DNA of 64,000 bases from contig CAWIIX010000017.1 of assembly GCA_963836195.1 (NCBI GenBank), positions 186,001 through 250,000 on the forward strand, written 5' to 3'. Below the pieces are notes generated by a model. The model was not told the DNA's origin and did no database searches. It was given only the letters and a program-made list of their open reading frames with translations. This document shows, piece after piece, positions 1-9,346 of this stretch (positions are counted from its first letter, which is position 1; the number at the start of each line of letters is the position of its first letter). Made by a program: the position numbers and the translations under genes. This DNA is from Trebonia sp963836195. GTDB taxonomy: Bacteria > Actinomycetota > Actinomycetes > Streptosporangiales > Streptosporangiaceae.

Positions 1-81
1 CAGCAGCTCCAGCGCCTTCGGGGACAGGATCTCGACATACCGCTCACCCGTGGGCCCGGTGATCTGCACGCGCTCGGCCAT
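1..81 (-). CDS. aceB: Malate synthase, N-terminal fragment cut by window edge
   Basis: Only the first 27 codons are present, reading from an ATG at 79-81 towards the left edge. The peptide begins MAERVQITGPTGERYVEIL and continues SPKALELL, which I recognise as the N-terminus of actinobacterial malate synthase A. That enzyme condenses glyoxylate with acetyl-CoA in the glyoxylate bypass. A GGAGG ribosome binding site lies just upstream (complement of about 90-97). The assignment rests on a short segment, so it is moderately confident. Confidence 0.6.
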   Translation of the reverse strand, partial: MAERVQITGPTGERYVEILSPKALELL

Positions 82-301
82 TAGTACGGCTCCTCCCAAG
101 TACGGCTGTCCATCCTAGGCGGCCGTCGTCGGCTGGCCTAGGGGCAGGTGCCGCGCCGGGGGAGGCGGCGTCGGGTAATTACCGGGCAAAGCCGCGCTTA
201 GCGCTCGTGGTAGGCTTAACAATCCTGTCCACGGCAGTCAGTGCTTCCCATATATAAAAGCAATCCGGCTTACGCCGGCATTCGGGAGTATACCAAGCAT
301 T
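82..301. promoter_or_regulatory. Divergent intergenic region between aceB and helR-like gene
   Basis: This AT-richer gap separates divergent genes and must hold both promoters. A small dyad CCGGC-TTAC-GCCGG lies at about 272-286, and GCGCTTAGCGC is palindromic near 194. I looked for the rifamycin-associated element described upstream of helR in Streptomyces and do not see a convincing match. Confidence 0.35.
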
Positions 302-2668
302 ATGGCAATGCGTCAAACGGATTCCGAGCCGCCAGTCGAGAAAAGCCCTGCGGAAGACACTGCGGAAAACCAGGCAGAAAGCGACGCGATAAGCGCCGCG
401 GAAAACACGCCAGCGACCGGCTACGCCGCCGCCGTGCACGCTGAGCAAACGTACGTGACGATGCTCTACGGCCTGCTTGACCAGGCTCGGGAGCGGAGCG
501 AGCTCGAGCTCGCGAGCGTTCGCGCCAGCGGCGGGGCGGGCGGCACGCACCAGGCCAGGCTGGAACGCGACGTATCGTCGGCCGAGCATGAAAAGCGCAT
601 TACCCAGCTCAACCTGACCGAGCGCGGCCTCTGTTTCGGCCGGGTCGACGACGAGCAGCGGCAAACCCTTTACATCGGCCGGATCGGGCTGCGCGACGAC
701 GATTACGACCTGAAGCTAATCGACTGGCGGGCGCCTGCCGCGCGGCCTTTCTACGCCGCCACGCCGCGGAGCCCGCAGGGACTGGTCCGGCGGCGGCACA
801 TCTACACCAGGCTCCGCCAGGTGACCGGCGTCGACGACGAGGTCTTCGACCTCGACAAGCTCTCCGACAGCGACCGGGCGTCGCTGTCGGGCGAGGCGGC
901 GCTGATCGCGGCCGTGTCGAGCGCCCGCACCGGCCGGATGGCCGACGTCGTCGCCACCATCCAGGCCGAGCAGGACCGGGTGATCCGCGCCGACCTGCCG
1001 GGCGTGCTGGTCGTGCAGGGCGGCCCCGGCACCGGCAAGACGGTGGCCGCGCTGCACCGCGCCGCCTACCTGCTCTACACCCACCGGCGCACCCTCGAGC
1101 GCCGCGGCGTCCTCGTCATCGGCCCGAACGCGACCTTCCTGCGCTACATCGGCCAGGTCCTGCCGTCGCTCGGCGAGACCGACGTGGTCCTGCACACGCT
1201 GGGCGACCTGTTCCCGGGCGTGCGCGCGACCGACACTCGCGACCCGGCCGCGGTCGTCAAGGGCGACGAGCGGATGGTCCGGGTGCTGCAGCAGGCGGTC
1301 CGCGACCGGCAGCGGGCCCCCCGGGCCGACCTCGACGTCGACGCCGACGGGGTGCGCATCCCGCTCCGCCGCGAGGCGATCCTGCGCGCCCGCGACCGCG
1401 CCCGCTCCACCCGCAGGCCGCACAACGTCGCCCGCAAGCTGTTCGTGACCGAGCTGCTGAACGAGCTCGCCCGGGCCGAGGCCCGCGTCCTCGACCGCCC
1501 CTTCGACGACGATGACCTGCCGTACGCCCGCGAGCGGCTCTGGTCCGAGCCGGGGGTGGTCGACGCGCTCGACGGCCTGTGGCCCCTCCTCACCCCGGAA
1601 AGGCTGCTGGCCGGGTTGCTGAGGTCGCCCGCCGCGATCCGGTCCGCGGCCGGATCCGTCCTCCCTGATATCGAACGGACCCTGCTTTCACGCCCGGACC
1701 ACCCCGCGCGCTGGACGGTGGCCGACGTCCCCCTGCTCGACGAGCTGGCCGAGCTGCTCGGCGTCGACGACTCGGCCGCCAAGGCCGCGCGCCGCGCGCT
1801 CGAGCGCGCCCAGCGCCTGGAGACGCAGTACGCCCAGGAGGTGCTCGAGTCCACCGGTGTGGCCGACCTCGGCCTGGTCGACGCCGAGACGCTGGCGGCC
1901 TGGAACCGCGACAACGGCCCCTCGCTCTCGACCGCCGAGCGGGCCGGCGCCGACCGCAGCTGGGCCTACGGCCACGTGATCATCGACGAGGCTCAGGAGC
2001 TGTCGGCGATGGCCTGGCGGATGGTGCTGCGCCGCAACCCGGCCCGGTCGATGACCGTGGTCGGCGACGTCGCCCAGACCGGCTCGCCGGCCGGCGCCCG
2101 ATCGTGGAAGGCGATGCTGAACCCGCTGGTGGGCGGGCGCTGGCGCGAGCAGCGGCTGACGGTGAACTACCGCACCCCGTCCGAGATCATGGCGGCCGCG
2201 GCCGACGTGCTGGCCTCGGTCGCGCCGGACGAGCGCCCGCCCGAGTCGGTCCGCTCGGAGGGCGTCGAACCGCGCGCGATCGCGGTCCCGCCCGGTTCTG
2301 ACCTCGCGGCCGAGGTCGCCCGGGCCGCCCGCGCGGACCTGGCCGAGCTGGGCGGCCCCGACGGCGGCCGGCTGGCGGTCATCGCCCCCGACGGCCTCGT
2401 CGCCGAGGTCGCGTCGGCGATCCCGGAGGCGGTCACCGGCGAGCGCCCGGAATCCCTCGACGCGGCCGCCACCCTGCTGACCGTGTCGCAGGCCAAGGGC
2501 CTGGAGTTCGACCGGGTGGTGCTGGCCGACCCGGCCGGCATCATCGCCCAGTCGCCCAACGGCGGCCACGACCTCTACGTCGCCATCACCCGCGCCACCC
2601 ACCGCCTCACCGTCGTCCACCAGGGCCCCCTCCCCGCCTCGCTCACCTCCCTAACCCCCGCCACCTGA
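302..2668 (+). CDS. helR: HelR/HelD-type RNA polymerase recycling motor ATPase (UvrD/Rep superfamily)
   Basis: The 788-residue protein has superfamily 1 helicase architecture. After an N-terminal coiled region comes a Walker A motif GGPGTGKT at about residues 240-247, a DEAQ Walker B near 562, and a C-terminal segment with SQAKGLEFDRVV and YVAITRATHRL. The N-terminus (ERGLCFGRVDDE, IGRIGLRDDDYD, DWRAPAARPFY) is typical of actinobacterial HelD class II/HelR rather than of DNA helicases. Family knowledge: these proteins strip stalled or rifamycin-bound RNA polymerase from DNA. ATG at 302 is used; an in-frame ATG follows at 308. It stands alone, so its regulation cannot be read from context. Confidence 0.8.
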   Translation: MAMRQTDSEPPVEKSPAEDTAENQAESDAISAAENTPATGYAAAVHAEQTYVTMLYGLLDQARERSELELASVRASGGAGGTHQARLERDVSSAEHEKRITQLNLTERGLCFGRVDDEQRQTLYIGRIGLRDDDYDLKLIDWRAPAARPFYAATPRSPQGLVRRRHIYTRLRQVTGVDDEVFDLDKLSDSDRASLSGEAALIAAVSSARTGRMADVVATIQAEQDRVIRADLPGVLVVQGGPGTGKTVAALHRAAYLLYTHRRTLERRGVLVIGPNATFLRYIGQVLPSLGETDVVLHTLGDLFPGVRATDTRDPAAVVKGDERMVRVLQQAVRDRQRAPRADLDVDADGVRIPLRREAILRARDRARSTRRPHNVARKLFVTELLNELARAEARVLDRPFDDDDLPYARERLWSEPGVVDALDGLWPLLTPERLLAGLLRSPAAIRSAAGSVLPDIERTLLSRPDHPARWTVADVPLLDELAELLGVDDSAAKAARRALERAQRLETQYAQEVLESTGVADLGLVDAETLAAWNRDNGPSLSTAERAGADRSWAYGHVIIDEAQELSAMAWRMVLRRNPARSMTVVGDVAQTGSPAGARSWKAMLNPLVGGRWREQRLTVNYRTPSEIMAAAADVLASVAPDERPPESVRSEGVEPRAIAVPPGSDLAAEVARAARADLAELGGPDGGRLAVIAPDGLVAEVASAIPEAVTGERPESLDAAATLLTVSQAKGLEFDRVVLADPAGIIAQSPNGGHDLYVAITRATHRLTVVHQGPLPASLTSLTPAT

Positions 2669-2775
2669 CCCCCGCGATCCCGCCGCCCGACCGCAACGCC
2701 CCGCGTGACCGTCAGGCAGCGTTCGCGCCAGCACCACGCGTACCTCGGACACCTTTGGTCGAGGCCGGTCGGCGT

Positions 2776-2838
2776 TTGAGCGTCAGCGTGTGCAGTTCGG
2801 GTCGCCGGCTGCCCCTTTTGGAACACAATGACGCTCAA
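2776..2838. repeat. 63-bp element bounded by perfect 10-bp inverted repeats
   Basis: TTGAGCGTCA at 2776-2785 is exactly reversed as TGACGCTCAA at 2829-2838. Inside lies a 30-bp block (2786-2815, with GTTCGGGTCG) that recurs with about 26 of 30 identities at 37830-37859. It follows the helR-like stop by about 100 bp. It could be a transcription-ending hairpin or a small non-autonomous mobile repeat. Confidence 0.5.
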
Positions 2839-2924
2839 CACGCCGAAGCGATGCCCCTAAAGGAACACATTGACGGCAGTCATCGCCGAAGGGCCGCCGA
2901 CCCAGACAATGCGTCCCGCCCCAG

Positions 2925-2942
2925 TCGGATAACAGCAAGAAG
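2925..2942. repeat. Dispersed 18-mer, copy 1
   Basis: TCGGATAACAGCAAGAAG is identical to the sequence at 11939-11956. Both copies are intergenic. The rest of 2669-3009 shows no gene that I can support. Confidence 0.5.
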
Positions 2943-3009
2943 AGAGGCGCCTGCGCGTGTTCGGACGCGCCCATGCAGGCGGCATGCGGCGGCCGGATAG
3001 GGTTCTAGG

Positions 3010-4437
3010 GTGCATGAGGTCCTGCGCGTGATCGAGGGGCGGGCGCGGTCGGGCAGCCGGCCCGGCCACCGTGAGGACGGCCTGCGCATCGCCCTCTCGA
3101 TCGAGGGCGGCGGCATGCGCGGCACCGTCTCGGCCGGGATGGCGCTGGCGCTGCACGAGCGCGGGCTGCTGCCCGCCTTCGACGCCGTCTACGGTTCGTC
3201 GGCCGGCGCGATCAGCGCCGCCTGGCTGCTCAGCTCCGACCCCCAAGGGCTGCGGGGCTGGGCCGACCCGGATTACGCGCGGTCGCTCATCCGCTGGTCC
3301 GCGCCGCTGCACCGGCGGCCGCGCCGACGGCCGGTGGTCGACGTCGAGACGCTGATCGAGGTGCTGTACCAGACGGAATTCCCGATGGACTTCGCCTCGA
3401 TCCTGGCCAGCCCGATCGAGTACCACCCGCTGGCGACGGACGCCGCGACCGGTGAGTCGACCGACCTGCGCCCGCTGATCACCGACGCGGCCGAGCTCCG
3501 GCTGGCGCTGCGCGCCAGCGCCTCGCTCCCGTTCCTGGCCGGCCCGCCGATCGAGCTGCACGACCGCCGTTTCTACGACGCCGGCGTGGCCGAGTCGATC
3601 CCGTTCCGCACCCCGCTCGCCCAGGGCGCGACCCACATCCTCGTGCTCCGCTCCCGCCGCCCGCTCGACCTGCCGGACGGCGCAGAAGGCGCGGTCGCCG
3701 GAGATGACCAGGCGAGCCCCGACCAGGCGGCGGGAATCGACGGGGAGTCGGGAGTCGGACCCCAAGCGGAAGCCAAACACCAGGCGATAGCAAAACTGCA
3801 GGTGAGAGCCAAATTTCGAGCGAGATCCAAACTCCGAGCGGAAGCCGAAGCCCAAGCGGAGGCTGAGGTCGAAGTGGAAGCGGACGACAAAGCGGCAGTC
3901 CAAGCCCAAGCGGCAGCGGCCGACGAGACCGATGCCGAAGCGGAGGCGTCAGCCGCGCCCGAGGAGGCCGACCCGGCTTCGCCGCCAGCCCGGCCGCCCC
4001 GCTCCGTCCGCCTGCTCACCCGCACCACGCTGAGGAACGAGTCCTCCGAACTCCGCGCCGCCATGCTCACCCGGGCGGTCCGCAACGTCGCCGACGCGGA
4101 AGACATCGCCGACCGCGAGGCCGCAGGCCAGGCGTTCGCCGTCTTTCCGCCCGCCTGGACCCCGCAAGTCAGCCGCCTCACCACCGAGGGCGCCCTGCTC
4201 ACGGCCGCCCTGGTGGCAGGCCGCGAAGCCGTCAACGTCCTGTTCGACGACCAAGACGGGCAAGACGACCAAGACGAGCAAGACGACGCAGCACGCGCGA
4301 GACGGGCAAAACGACGGGTAGCGAACGGGCGGACCCGCCGCCCCGGGCACAACCGGAGCGCATCGGTTGTTTATTCAGATGACTGCCGCCAGCGATGGTG
4401 GCACGATCAAGATGACGAAATGCTTGGAGGACAATGA
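3010..4437 (+). CDS. Patatin-like phospholipase with low-complexity insertion
   Basis: The N-terminal third carries the patatin fold signature: glycine-rich oxyanion loop GGGMRG near residue 33, nucleophile elbow GSSAG at about 61-65, and the DAG aspartate near 189. Together these form the Ser-Asp dyad of bacterial patatin hydrolases acting on phospholipids or acyl esters. After the catalytic domain, about residues 225-333 are a charged Ala/Glu/Lys/Gln-rich stretch unlike the family. Family-like sequence then resumes (RSVRLLTRTTLRNESSELR). The GTG at 3010 is the start used. The stop overlaps the hflX start (ATGA), suggesting translational coupling. The native lipid substrate is unknown. Confidence 0.75.
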   Translation: MHEVLRVIEGRARSGSRPGHREDGLRIALSIEGGGMRGTVSAGMALALHERGLLPAFDAVYGSSAGAISAAWLLSSDPQGLRGWADPDYARSLIRWSAPLHRRPRRRPVVDVETLIEVLYQTEFPMDFASILASPIEYHPLATDAATGESTDLRPLITDAAELRLALRASASLPFLAGPPIELHDRRFYDAGVAESIPFRTPLAQGATHILVLRSRRPLDLPDGAEGAVAGDDQASPDQAAGIDGESGVGPQAEAKHQAIAKLQVRAKFRARSKLRAEAEAQAEAEVEVEADDKAAVQAQAAAADETDAEAEASAAPEEADPASPPARPPRSVRLLTRTTLRNESSELRAAMLTRAVRNVADAEDIADREAAGQAFAVFPPAWTPQVSRLTTEGALLTAALVAGREAVNVLFDDQDGQDDQDEQDDAARARRAKRRVANGRTRRPGHNRSASVVYSDDCRQRWWHDQDDEMLGGQ

Positions 4438-5846
4438 CGACTGCCTACGACGCGCGCGAGCGGACGCGAGCTGGACACCGCGACGGGTGAGTACGACCTC
4501 GAAGACCGGCACGCGCTCCGGCGCGTCGCGGGCCTCTCGACCGAGCTCACCGACGTCACCGAGGTCGAGTACCGGGCGCTGCGACTCGAGCGGGTGGTGC
4601 TCATCGGGGTGTGGACCGAAGGCACCCAGGCGAACGCCGAGAACTCGCTCACCGAGCTCAGCAGGCTGGCCGAGACGGCCGGGTCGGTCGTGCTCGACGG
4701 CCTCATCCAGCGCCGCAGCCGGGTCGACACCGCCACCTACGTCGGTTCGGGCAAGGCGCAGGGAGCTGGCCGGGATCGTGGCCGCGACCGGCGCCGACAC
4801 GGTGATCTGCGACGGCGAGCTCAGCCCGAGCCAGCTGCGCAAGCTCGAGAGCGTGGTCAAGGTCAAGGTGATCGACCGGACCGCGCTGATCCTCGACATC
4901 TTCGCCCAGCACGCCAAGAGCCGCGAGGGCAAGGCCCAGGTCGAGCTCGCGCAGCTGCAGTACATGCTGCCGCGACTGCGCGGCTGGGGCGAGTCGCTGT
5001 CCAGGCAGGCCGGCGGCCGGGTGGCCGGCGGCGGCGGCATCGGGACCCGCGGTCCCGGTGAGACCAAGATCGAGACCGACCGGCGGCGGATCAGGACCAA
5101 GATCTCCAAGCTCCGGGGCGAGATCAACGGCTTCAAGACCGGCCGGGAGACCCAGCGCGGCCTGCGCCGCCGCAACGGGGTGCCGAGCGTGGTCATCGCC
5201 GGGTACACCAACGCGGGCAAGTCGAGCCTGCTCAACGCGCTGACCGGCGCGGGCGTGCTGGTCGAGGACGCGCTGTTCGCGACCCTCGACCCCAGCGTGC
5301 GCAGGGCCAAGTCGCCCAGCGGCCGCCCGTTCACGCTGACCGACACCGTCGGCTTCGTCCGGCACCTGCCGCACCAGCTGGTGGACGCGTTCAGGTCCAC
5401 CCTCGAGGAGGCGGCCGACGCCGAGCTGATCCTGCACGTGGTCGACGGCTCCGACGCCGACCCGGCCGCGCAGCTCTCGGCCGTCCGGGCGGTCCTCGGC
5501 TGAGATCGGCGCGGGCAACGTCCCCGAGCTCGTCGTGATCAACAAGATCGACGACGCGGACCCGGTGGCGCTCAAGGCGCTGCAGCTCCGCGAGCGAGAC
5601 TCGGTGCTGGTGTCGGCCAGGACCGGCGAGGGCCTGGCCGAGCTCAGCGCGGTGATCGAGGAGCGGCTGCCCGAGCGGGACCAGCTGATCCGGGCGAGCG
5701 TTCCCTACAGCCGGGGCGACCTGGTGGCCCGGGCGCACGCCGCGGGCGAGGTCGCCCGCGAGGAGCACGGCCCCGAAGGGACGCTGCTCGAGGCCCGGGT
5801 GCCGCCGGAGCTCGCGTTCGAGCTCGAGCGGTACGCCGTCGTCTAG
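4434..5846 (+). CDS. hflX: GTPase HflX, interrupted by three +1 shifts
   Basis: Joining the frames gives a full-length HflX of about 470 residues. It has the N-terminal HflX domain (VVLIGVWTEGT, YVGSGK), the GTG/RGPGETKIETDRR linker, and a Ras-like G domain with GYTNAGKSS near residue 255, DTVGF and NKID. HflX is a ribosome-splitting GTPase in stress recovery. ATG at 4434 has a GGAGG site at 4426-4430 and overlaps the patatin stop. Three single extra bases break the frame: C at 4467 (ACG-c-GAG), G at about 4762 (CAG-g-GAG) and T at 5501 (GGC-t-GAG, creating a UGA). Total length 1413 fits exactly three gained bases. Residues on each side of every break are conserved, so the damage is limited to the shifts. 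Confidence 0.85.
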
Positions 5847-5873
5847 CGCCGTCGGCGACGAGAATTCCACTAT

Positions 5874-5900
5874 GCGGGCCGCGCCGATCGTGCGGCCCGC
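5874..5900. terminator. Perfect hairpin after hflX
   Basis: GCGGGCCGC at 5874-5882 pairs perfectly with GCGGCCCGC at 5892-5900 around a 9-nt loop, 28 bases after the hflX stop. There is no T-tract, as is common for actinobacterial terminators. It probably ends the patatin-hflX transcript. Confidence 0.6.
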
Positions 5901-6152
5901 GTAGTGTACCCGCCGGTAGCTTCGGGATCCCTGAGTTCTTGGCGGAGGGGCTTGTAACCGACCCCCTCGGTGCAATACCGTAACGGAACCGATATGTGGG
6001 GCGGACCGCGCAACCCGGTGCCAACCGGGTGATCGCGTCTTTCCTGCATTGCTTGGTAAGCACGGTCAGCGCCGACGTCTATTGCATGGCAGGTGGCCGA
6101 CATGATGGCAGGGACCGACCCCCGTGGTTCCGGGCACGGGCGTGATGCCCCG
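5901..6152. other. Intergenic region before hutI-like gene
   Basis: About 250 bases without a supported gene. A weaker dyad (GAGGGG at 5945-5950 with CCCCTC at 5963-5968) is the only structure I see. The promoter of the downstream amidohydrolase should lie here. Confidence 0.3.
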
Positions 6153-7365
6153 ATGACCGCCCGGCTGCTCACAAGCATCGGCCGGCTCTGGACCGGGTCC
6201 GAGTTCATCGGCAACGCCGCCATCCTGATCTCCGACGACCGGATCGCCTGGGTCGGCCCGTCGGCCGAGCTCCCGCGCAGCGTCCCCGGCGTCGTCGATG
6301 ACATCGTCGACGTGGACCTGGTCGAGAACCTGGGCGGCGGCCTGGTCACCCCGGGCCTGATCGACGCGCACACCCACCCGGTCTACGCGGGCAACCGGCA
6401 CGCTGAGCTGGCGATGCGCTCGACCGGCCTGTCCGACACCGAGATCACCGCGGCGGGCGGCGGCATCAGCTCCACGATCACCGTGACCAGGGGAACCGAC
6501 CCCTGGACGCTCTGCAACAACGTGCGCGAGCGGCTGTCCGCGTGGCTCCAGTCGGGCACCACCACGATCGAGGCGAAGACCGGCTACCACCTGACCCGCG
6601 ACGGCGAGCTGGCCGACGTGCGGATGCTCCGCTCGCTCGAGAACGAGCCCGGCATGCCCCGGGTGCACGTGACCTTCTACGCGGCCCAGGTGGTGCCGCC
6701 GGAGTTCTTCGGCCGCCGCAGCGACTACATCGACGCGGTCTCGCGCCTGGTGCGCCGACGCCGCCGCCGTCGGCGCCGACAGCGTGGACGTCAACTGCGA
6801 AGACGGCCGGTTCACGGAGGAAGAGGCCCGCTGGATCCTCAACGCGGGCCGCCGGGCCGGGCTGCTGCCCCGGCTGCACGCCTGCGGCAACACCAAGAAC
6901 GGGGCGGTCCGGGTGGCGGCCGAGCTCGGCTGCGCCTCGGCCGACCTGCTGCACGCGGCGACCGACGAGGACGTGGCGGCGCTGGCCCGCGGCGGCGTCG
7001 CCGCCGTCATCTCGCCCGGCTCGGCCCTGCAGCAGGGCGCCAGGCCGCCGGTGCGGGCGCTGCTCGACAAGGGGGTCCCGGTCGCGCTCGGCTCCGACCA
7101 CACCCCGGGCGGGGTCGGCATCACCTCGATGCCGCTGGTGATCGCGCTGGCAGTGTCCTACCTGGGGATGTCGGTGACCGAGGCGCTCCGCGCCGCCACC
7201 CTCGGCGGCGCCTACGCGCTGCGCGCCCCCGACCGGGGCGCGCTGGTCCGCGGCCGGCTGGCCGACATCGTGCTCTGGGACGCCGACCACGAAGGCGCCT
7301 TCGCGTGGAACTACGGCCTGCAGCCGCGCCGCGTGTGGCGCGGCGGCGAGCCCGCCACCCCCTGA
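6153..7365 (+). CDS. hutI: Imidazolonepropionase-like amidohydrolase, one +1 shift
   Basis: The joined product (about 404 residues) is an amidohydrolase with the metal-binding DAHTHPVYAGNR motif, the GTTTIEAKTGYHL segment typical of HutI, and a C-terminal SDHTPGG metal site. HutI opens the imidazolone ring in histidine degradation. One extra C at 6753 (GTG-c-GCC) breaks the frame; length modulo 3 agrees. No other hut gene is visible nearby. The usual HADQ substrate-site motif reads HACG, so a related cyclic amide substrate is possible. ATG 6153 was preferred over upstream ATGs because homology begins there. Confidence 0.7.
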
Positions 7366-7418
7366 CCGGAAGATCAAAATCAGGTCAAAATCGGTCCTAT
7401 CGAACGGACCGTTGCTCC
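7364..7418 (-). terminator. Terminator on minus strand built from a dispersed repeat copy
   Basis: Read on the minus strand, GGTCC-GTTCGATA-GGACC (7393-7410) forms a short hairpin followed by two TTTT tracts within about 25 nt. It lies just past the minus-strand gene ending at 7453. The core TATCGAACGGACC followed by GTTGCTCC is shared with other sites, notably 50406-50428 and 32560-32580. Confidence 0.5.
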
Positions 7419-7452
7419 ACTCCGACCGCCGCCTACCCGCGGGCGCCGTGGC

Positions 7453-8007
7453 CTACCCCCGGGCGGCCGCGCCCGGGATGACGTCGGTCGGCCACGCCGC
7501 CGCCGGGCCCGGCTGGGCGTTGGCCTTGGTGACGATCTCGCCCCCGATCGCGGCGACGACCTCGCCCGCGAAGGCCGGCGACGTGTTGACCACCCAGTTC
7601 GGGCCGACGACCTCGGCCGTGGGCGTGTGCAGCTGCAGCCCCAGGATGACCATGCCGTCGGCGTAGGCGACGGCGTTGGCGTGGCTGCTGAACAGGCCGA
7701 TGACGGTGTCGCCGGCGCTGGCCCCCGAGCAGTCCATGAACGCGCCCGCCGGGCCCGCGCCCGAGCAGACCGCGCCCCTGCCGTCCATCGCCGCCAGCAT
7801 GCTGGCCGTGCTGGCGTAGGCGCGCGCGGCCGGGGTGGGCAGCGTGCCCGACGACGCGCTGGCGATCGCGGCCCCGACCCCGGCCGCCGCGATGAGGGCC
7901 ACCCCGCCGGTCGCCGAGATCAGCTTGTGCCTGCGCCACCAGGCCGGCTGTCGGGCCGGCGTTTCCGTCGACGGCTCGGCCGGCGCGCGTGTCCCGTCCT
8001 CGGGCAT
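7453..8007 (-). CDS. Membrane-anchored protein of unknown function
   Basis: A 184-residue protein with a charged cytoplasmic N-terminus (QPAWWRRHKL), one hydrophobic segment at about residues 29-50 rich in Ala/Gly, and an extracytoplasmic domain containing two cysteines (GAVCSGAG and MDCSGA) that could form a disulfide. I do not recognise the family. It is divergent from holA, and its 3' end meets a hairpin/T-tract on the minus strand. ATG at 8005-8007 is the first good start. Confidence 0.6.
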   Translation of the reverse strand: MPEDGTRAPAEPSTETPARQPAWWRRHKLISATGGVALIAAAGVGAAIASASSGTLPTPAARAYASTASMLAAMDGRGAVCSGAGPAGAFMDCSGASAGDTVIGLFSSHANAVAYADGMVILGLQLHTPTAEVVGPNWVVNTSPAFAGEVVAAIGGEIVTKANAQPGPAAAWPTDVIPGAAARG

Positions 8008-8193
8008 CGTTTCCCCCTAACGAAGCACCCGCCGGTCTTTATCTCCGGTAACGGAACGTGCCACACTCGGGCACGCCATGTGACTGTGTGTGGTTGTTCG
8101 CATCTGTGAGAAGCAGCGGGAACGGTGCGGAGCCGCCCCGGTCCGTTCGAGATGAAGTCTTTGAACTCAGCCGGACGTGGCATGCTTGCTTCC

Positions 8194-9186
8194 ATGGCCA
8201 CGTACCCCCCCGTCACCCTGGTCGTCGGCGAGGAGGAGTTCCTCGTCGACCGGGCCGTGCGGCACGCGGTCGGGCAGGCCCGGGCCGCGCTCGCGGCGGA
8301 AGCGGGCGGCGGCGACGGCGGGGGAGACCTGCACGAGCTGGAGGGCTCGGCCCTCGGGGCGGGCGAGATCAACGCGCTGACGTCGCCGTCGCTGTTCGGC
8401 GGGGGCTCGACCGTGGTCGTCAGGAACGCGCAGAACGTCGCCAAGGACATCGCCGCCGAGCTGACCCGGTACGCGGCCGCCCCGGCCCCGGACGCGGCGG
8501 TGATCCTCACCCACGCGGGCGGCGTCAAGGGCAAGGCGCTCGTCACCGACCTCACCAAGGCCGGCGCCAACGTCGTCAGCTGCCCCAAGCTGACCCGGGT
8601 GAGCGAGCGGACCGACTTCGTCCGGCAGGAGTTCCGGCGGGTCGGCCGGCAGGCCGACGAGGGCGCGGTCCGGGCGCTGCTCGACGCCATCGGCGGCGAC
8701 CTGCGCGAGCTCGCCAGCGCGGTCGACCAGCTCGCCAGCGACACCGAGGGGCGGATCGGCAGCGCGGTGGTGGCCAGGTACTACCGCGGCCGGGCCGAGG
8801 CGACCGGCTTCAGCGTGGCCGACCATGCGGTCGAGGGCCGCCTGAACGAGGCCCTCGAGCAGCTCCGCTGGGCCCTGGCCACCGGGACCGCGCCGGTCCT
8901 GATCACCAGCGCGCTGGCGACCGGGGTGCGGCTGCTCGGCCGGGTCGGGGCGGCGCCCCGGGGCGCCAACGCCAACGCGCTCGCGGCCGAGGTCGGCGCC
9001 CCGCCGTGGAAGATCGACCGGGTCCGCCAGCAGCTGCGCGGCTGGCACCCGGACGGCGTCGGACGCGCGCTGCAAGCCGTGGCGGAGGCGGACGCGCAGG
9101 TCAAGGGCGGCGGCGTCAGCCCCGAGTACGCCCTCGAGCGGGCGATCAGGCAGATTGTCGCCTACCGGGTCAGCGCCGCCCGTTAG
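8194..9186 (+). CDS. holA: DNA polymerase III subunit delta (clamp loader)
   Basis: A 330-residue protein beginning with PVTLVVGEEEFLVDRAV, matching the N-terminal domain of HolA. LSPSLFGG-like (LTSPSLFGGGSTVVV), LREL and GGGVSPEYALERAI segments follow in the expected places. Delta opens the sliding clamp in the clamp-loader complex. ATG at 8194 matches family length; an in-frame ATG at 8182 is possible. A reversed copy of the dispersed repeat lies at 8140-8150 in the leader. It is followed by rpsT on the opposite strand, the usual holA/rpsT arrangement. Confidence 0.85.
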   Translation: MATYPPVTLVVGEEEFLVDRAVRHAVGQARAALAAEAGGGDGGGDLHELEGSALGAGEINALTSPSLFGGGSTVVVRNAQNVAKDIAAELTRYAAAPAPDAAVILTHAGGVKGKALVTDLTKAGANVVSCPKLTRVSERTDFVRQEFRRVGRQADEGAVRALLDAIGGDLRELASAVDQLASDTEGRIGSAVVARYYRGRAEATGFSVADHAVEGRLNEALEQLRWALATGTAPVLITSALATGVRLLGRVGAAPRGANANALAAEVGAPPWKIDRVRQQLRGWHPDGVGRALQAVAEADAQVKGGGVSPEYALERAIRQIVAYRVSAAR

Positions 9187-9346
9187 TACCCGGGCACGCT
9201 AAACGCGCCGGACACAGCGAACGCGCGTCCGGCGCGAGTGCAGAACCGCGGCCTTACATCGGGGGGTGCCGGGGGCCGGGGGTGATCGGGGGCGGGAGCC
9301 CCCGATGCCAGTGGGCTGTCCCCCCGGGGAGGGCTACTGGCTAAGC

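Noticed and set aside
130..300. Rifamycin-associated element upstream of the helR-like gene
   Set aside because: Palindromes present do not match the described element closely enough to claim it.
2857..3909. 350-codon minus-strand frame with aromatic/Gly-rich repeats opposite the patatin gene
   Set aside because: It is antisense to the low-complexity part of the patatin gene and has no recognisable domain; the plus strand has catalytic motifs.
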